A stretch of DNA of 17,217 nucleotides, taken from contig JAAYZY010000247.1 of NCBI GenBank assembly GCA_012514615.1, positions 1 to 17,217 of the forward strand. Reading direction: 5' to 3'. Below the pieces are notes generated by a model that saw only the letters and a program-made list of their open reading frames with translations, ran no database searches and was not told the origin of the DNA. The DNA is from Chloroflexota bacterium (GTDB taxonomy: Bacteria > Chloroflexota > Anaerolineae > DTPP01). Both the position numbers and the translations under genes were made by a program. Positions 13,596 to 17,217 of this stretch are shown here, piece by piece (position 1 is the first letter of the stretch; each line of letters begins with the position of its first letter).

Positions 13596-14618
13596 TTAGA
13601 CCTTGATGCCCAGGTTCTTGTTGGTGCGAGCGATGGCGTCTTCGGCCTTGGTCTGCATGCCCAGGAGGCAGCGGATGGCGTCGATGTTTTCGGGGATGAC
13701 GATGGCTTCCTGGGGGATGTCTTCGACGAAGTAGATCTCGCGGCCGCGGGTGACGACGGTTTCTTCGAAGACGCCGACCTCGTACATGTCGGCGCGGTGG
13801 ACGCCCAGGTCGCGCAGGTAGTCGAAGATGATGCTGTTGGCGACGAAGCCGTCGGCCATTTTGAACATGCGGATGCGGGTGCTGTGGCGGAGGAAGTCCC
13901 GGGCTTCTTCGGAAGAGACCTCGCGGTTGCAGACCACGTGCTGGCAGATGATGTGGCCATGGGTGGTGGGGACGGTGATGATGAAGCCGAGGGCTTCCAC
14001 GTGAGGGAGGACCCGCTGGAGGTCGACGGCCTGGTGAGAGGGGACCTCGCCGACGATGGCGGCGTCGATGGGGCCCTTTTCGATTTCGGCGGGGTCGGCG
14101 GCGCGGCGGATGATGGTGGCGACCATTTTCTGGAGGCCGACGGCCTTGTCGATGGCGGAGGCGGTGCGAGCGATGCCCGTGGTGTTGCAGGAGATGAGCT
14201 TGAGGTAGTTCTTGCCCAGGCCCTCGTTGTAGTTGCAGGTGCTGGTCCAGAGGGCGTCGGCGACGGCGTTCTTCTCGCCGCCCTGGAAGATGGCCTTGAC
14301 GCCGGCCTTCTCGTAGAGGAGGCGGTTCTTGGCGCCGACGCCTGGGGAGGTGGCATCGATGACGATGTCGACCTGGCCCAGGAGGTCATCCAGGGTGCCG
14401 GCGACGGAGATGCCCGCTTCTTCGAGGGAGGGGATGCGGTCTGGGATGGCGCAGAAGACGGGGTAGCCGCGGCCCGCCTCGACCATGGCCCGCAGAGGGA
14501 GCATGGGGGCCACATCCACCACGCCGATCAGTTCCATGTCATCCTGCTTGGCCACGCCGTCGGCCGCACGCTCGCCGATGGTGCCAAACCCAACTACGCC
14601 TACTCTTGCCTTTGCCAT
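13596..14618 (-). CDS. gap: Type II (archaeal-type) glyceraldehyde-3-phosphate dehydrogenase
   Basis: A 340-residue phosphorylating aldehyde dehydrogenase of the archaeal GAPDH family, which turns an aldehyde plus phosphate into an acyl phosphate with NAD(P)+. The Rossmann start VGVVGFGTIGERAADGV (6-22), DIVIDATSPGVGAKN (84-98), FQGGEKNAVA (111-120) and nucleophile C144 in LISCNTTGIAR match the archaeal rather than the bacterial type (SCTTN). RRAADPAEIEKGPIDA (171-186) is also archaeal-like. Differences: PSHQAVD (193-199) where archaeal enzymes usually read PSHHGPD, and PTTHGHI (217-223) where they read PTTLMHV; H220/H222 may serve as the general base. From about codon 46 on, Val is almost always GTC and Leu often CTC, unlike the GTG/CTG-rich neighbours. 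The ATG at 14618 follows AGGAGG by 5 bases. It lies between the alcohol dehydrogenase and PGK. Confidence 0.92.
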   Translation of the reverse strand: MAKARVGVVGFGTIGERAADGVAKQDDMELIGVVDVAPMLPLRAMVEAGRGYPVFCAIPDRIPSLEEAGISVAGTLDDLLGQVDIVIDATSPGVGAKNRLLYEKAGVKAIFQGGEKNAVADALWTSTCNYNEGLGKNYLKLISCNTTGIARTASAIDKAVGLQKMVATIIRRAADPAEIEKGPIDAAIVGEVPSHQAVDLQRVLPHVEALGFIITVPTTHGHIICQHVVCNREVSSEEARDFLRHSTRIRMFKMADGFVANSIIFDYLRDLGVHRADMYEVGVFEETVVTRGREIYFVEDIPQEAIVIPENIDAIRCLLGMQTKAEDAIARTNKNLGIKV

Positions 14619-14654
14619 AGGGGCCTCCTGTTCTCCGAAGTTGAATGAGCAGCC

Positions 14655-15809
14655 TCACATTGCTTTCTCGTACAGCCGGACGATGTCGTCGTAGGTGGTC
14701 AGCCGCGGGTTGGTGCCGTGGATGCCGCTGGCCACCGCGTCTTTGGCCATGGCTGGGATCTTGTCGGCGGTGACGCCCACAGCGCCCAACGTCATGGGCA
14801 TATCCAGCAGCAGCATCAACTCTTCCACCGCCCGGGGCGCCAGCTTGGCCGCCTCCATCACCGAGAGGCCATCCACCGGCATGCCCATGACCCGGGCCAC
14901 CTCTGCGAACTTCTCCGGCGCGCCGATGACGTTGTACTCCATGACGTGGGGCAGCAGGATGGCGCAGGCGACGCCGTGGTGCAGGTTGAAGTGGCCGCCC
15001 AGGGGGTGGGCCATGGCGTGGTCGTTACCCAGGCGGGCGTTGGAGCAACAGATGGCGCCCCAGATGCAGGCCATCTGCATGCGGCCCGCCGCCTCGGTGT
15101 TCTTGGGGTTGGCCACGAACTGCGGCAGCCACTCGGCCGCCAAGGCGATAGCCTCCAGCCCCAGCAGGTCCGAGTAGGGGTTGGCCCCGGTGGAGGTGTA
15201 ACCTTCCAGGGCGTGGCTCAGGGTGTCCAGCCCGGTGGCTGCGGCGATGCGCGGCGGCAAGGTGGCCAGCATCTGGGGGTCCAGCAGGGCCGCCTGGGCC
15301 GACTGCTTGGGGCTGCGCACCGACACCTTGTAGTGTCGAGCCTCGTCGTTGAACAGGGCGCTGAAGGTGACTTCCGCGCCGGTGCCGGCGGCGGTGGGCA
15401 CGGCCACCAGGGGCGGGATGGTGTGGCGCACCTTGTTGGGGCCTTCGTACTGGCCCAGGGGCGGGGGGTTGGTGGCCAACACGCCCACCAGCTTGGCCGT
15501 GTCGATGGAGCTGCCGCCGCCCAGCCCGATGAGGCCGTCGCAGCCTTCGAGGCGGAACTGTTCCGCGGCCGCCTCCACCACCTCCAGGGTGGGGTTGGTG
15601 GCCACGCCGTCGTAGACCACGGCCTGCAGGCCGGCCGCCTTCACGGCATCCAGCACCCCCTGCAGCAGCCCGGCGCGCACGATGCCCTGGTCGGTGACCA
15701 CCAGCACCTTGCCGCAGCCGGCGTCGCGGGCTTCGGCGCCTACGTTGGCGGCGCACCCGGCGCCGAAGACCACACGGGTCGGCACCTGAAACGAGAACGG
15801 GGCTATCAT
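14655..15809 (-). CDS. Iron-containing (group III) alcohol dehydrogenase
   Basis: A 384-residue NAD(P)-dependent alcohol dehydrogenase of the FucO/DhaT/AdhB family. The N-terminal nucleotide domain has GLIGLGGGSSIDTAKLVG (92-109) and AVPTAAGTGAEVT (136-148). Metal ligands line up with those of FucO: D195 and H199 in LDTLSHALEGY, H264 in NDHAMAHPLGGH, and H278 in LHHGVACA. Family members interconvert short alcohols or diols and aldehydes (ethanol, lactaldehyde, 1,3-propanediol, 4-hydroxybutyrate), so the direction and substrate remain open. The ATG at 15809 follows AAGGAGG by 8 bases. It begins 13 bases after the ABC ATPase stop and ends 36 bases before gap, so it is likely part of one mRNA with both; this suggests it supplies an aldehyde to the dehydrogenase or removes one. 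Confidence 0.94.
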   Translation of the reverse strand: MIAPFSFQVPTRVVFGAGCAANVGAEARDAGCGKVLVVTDQGIVRAGLLQGVLDAVKAAGLQAVVYDGVATNPTLEVVEAAAEQFRLEGCDGLIGLGGGSSIDTAKLVGVLATNPPPLGQYEGPNKVRHTIPPLVAVPTAAGTGAEVTFSALFNDEARHYKVSVRSPKQSAQAALLDPQMLATLPPRIAAATGLDTLSHALEGYTSTGANPYSDLLGLEAIALAAEWLPQFVANPKNTEAAGRMQMACIWGAICCSNARLGNDHAMAHPLGGHFNLHHGVACAILLPHVMEYNVIGAPEKFAEVARVMGMPVDGLSVMEAAKLAPRAVEELMLLLDMPMTLGAVGVTADKIPAMAKDAVASGIHGTNPRLTTYDDIVRLYEKAM

Positions 15810-15822
15810 CTTCTGCGCCTCC

Positions 15823-16572
15823 TTACCACCACTTGATCAAGTTGGTGACGTACTCGCGGATTTTTACGAACTCGGGGTCAGCAAAGTTGCGCGGCCGCGG
15901 CAGGTCCACCAGGATCTCTTCCTTGATGGTGGTGGGCTTGTTGGAAAGCACCAGAATGCGTTCGGCCAGGTAGACCGCCTCTTCGATGTTGTGGGTGACG
16001 AAGAGGACGGTGGTCTTCAGCTCCTGCCAGACCCGCACCACCTCATCTTCCAGGTGGTAGCGCAGCTTGATGTCCAACTGCCCGTAAGGCTCATCCATGA
16101 GCAGCAGGTCGGGCCGGGTGGCGAAGGAGCGGGCGATGACCACGCGCTGCAGCATGCTGCCGGAAAGCTGATGGGGGTAGTACTTGCGGAAATCGTCCAG
16201 GCCCACCAGCTTGACGACGCGGTCGGTCATGGCCTTGATCTCCGCTTCGGGCACCTTCTTGATCTCCAGCCCAAAGCGGACGTTCTCTTCCACCGTCAGC
16301 CAGGGCATGGTAGAAGGTTCTTGGAACACGAAAGCGATGTTGTGCTTCTTGGGGTTGGCTGGGATCCCTTCGATCAGGATGTCGCCCTCAGTCAGGGGGA
16401 TCAGGCGGGTCAGGCAGTTGAGGAAGGTGGTCTTGCCGCAGCCGGTGGGCCCCACAATGCACAGGAACTCGCCATCGCGCACGTTGAAGCTGATGTCGTT
16501 CAGCACCAGCAGGTCGCCGAACTTCTTGGTCAGGTTCTCGACGGTGACTTTGACTTTCCTGTCATCGGTCAT
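15823..16572 (-). CDS. ABC transporter ATP-binding protein, NitT/TauT type
   Basis: A 249-residue ATPase of the nitrate/sulfonate/taurine-type importer family (SsuB/TauB/NrtD-like), placed at the inner face of the membrane. Walker A GPTGCGKTT (41-49), Q-loop Q84 in FVFQEPSTMPW, signature LSGSM (136-140), Walker B LLLMDEP (156-162), D-loop QLD (165-167) and switch H194 in VTHNIEEAVYLAER are all visible. The signature has Ser in place of the second Gly of LSGG. The ending DLPRPRNFADPEF is the usual family tail. The ATG at 16572 follows GGAGG by 8 bases; a TTG at 16587 lies upstream but has no comparable ribosome site. Starts 18 bases after a second ATPase and 13 bases before the alcohol dehydrogenase. 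Permease and binding protein are expected beyond the window. Confidence 0.93.
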   Translation of the reverse strand: MTDDRKVKVTVENLTKKFGDLLVLNDISFNVRDGEFLCIVGPTGCGKTTFLNCLTRLIPLTEGDILIEGIPANPKKHNIAFVFQEPSTMPWLTVEENVRFGLEIKKVPEAEIKAMTDRVVKLVGLDDFRKYYPHQLSGSMLQRVVIARSFATRPDLLLMDEPYGQLDIKLRYHLEDEVVRVWQELKTTVLFVTHNIEEAVYLAERILVLSNKPTTIKEEILVDLPRPRNFADPEFVKIREYVTNLIKWW

Positions 16573-16590
16573 GCCAATGGCCTCCAAAGC

Positions 16591-17217
<627 letters not shown>

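Noticed and set aside
13545..14648. 367-codon plus-strand frame opposite GAPDH
   Set aside because: Asp/Gly/Val-rich reading caused by the biased codon use of the GAPDH gene; no recognisable protein.
15823..16572. Assignment of the ABC transporter to nitrate, taurine or sulfonates by name
   Set aside because: ATPase sequence alone does not fix the ligand; permease and binding protein are outside the window.

Overview
The window is 17.2 kb of dense, GC-rich bacterial DNA with short intergenic gaps, strong Shine-Dalgarno sites and some GTG starts. It carries ordinary bacterial housekeeping genes (uridine kinase, histidyl-tRNA synthetase) next to archaeal-type GAPDH and phosphoglycerate kinase genes. 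The gene mix and base composition fit a member of the Chloroflexota (Anaerolineae-like), but this is inferred from gene content; no marker here fixes the taxon. I see no rRNA, tRNA, CRISPR array, transposase or phage gene.

Left part (1-6000): a partial membrane protein and uridine kinase run rightward. They converge on an inositol-monophosphatase-family gene and an N-terminally anchored family 1 solute-binding protein, both running leftward. A 312-base divergent region (4301-4612) holds two well-formed sigma-70-type promoters pointing apart, one for the binding protein and one for hisS. hisS ends in an intrinsic terminator at about 5968-5998.

Middle (6017-12174), all leftward: a GNAT-like protein and a PLP aminotransferase are translationally coupled and have their own promoter (8433-8461). 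Upstream of them is a four-gene set: a UroD-superfamily protein, a Gfo/Idh/MocA oxidoreductase and two paralogous TIM-barrel amidohydrolases. This looks like a small catabolic operon of unknown substrate.

Right part (12276-17217), all leftward and closely spaced: two NitT/TauT-type ABC ATPases (the first cut by the window edge), an iron-containing alcohol dehydrogenase, a type II (archaeal-type) GAPDH and an archaeal-type PGK. A strong hairpin lies between gap and pgk and another follows pgk. Gene order matches a possible reaction order: import, alcohol to aldehyde, aldehyde to acyl phosphate, acyl phosphate to acid plus ATP. The PGK lacks the Arg of the usual HxGRP substrate motif (it reads AHQADP), and the GAPDH differs at normally conserved positions and has different codon choice from its neighbours. 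The ABC ATPases carry complementary non-canonical motifs that would give one normal and one degenerate ATP site. This region is the best candidate for an undescribed system: an importer-fed substrate-level phosphorylation module, possibly acting on something other than glyceraldehyde 3-phosphate.
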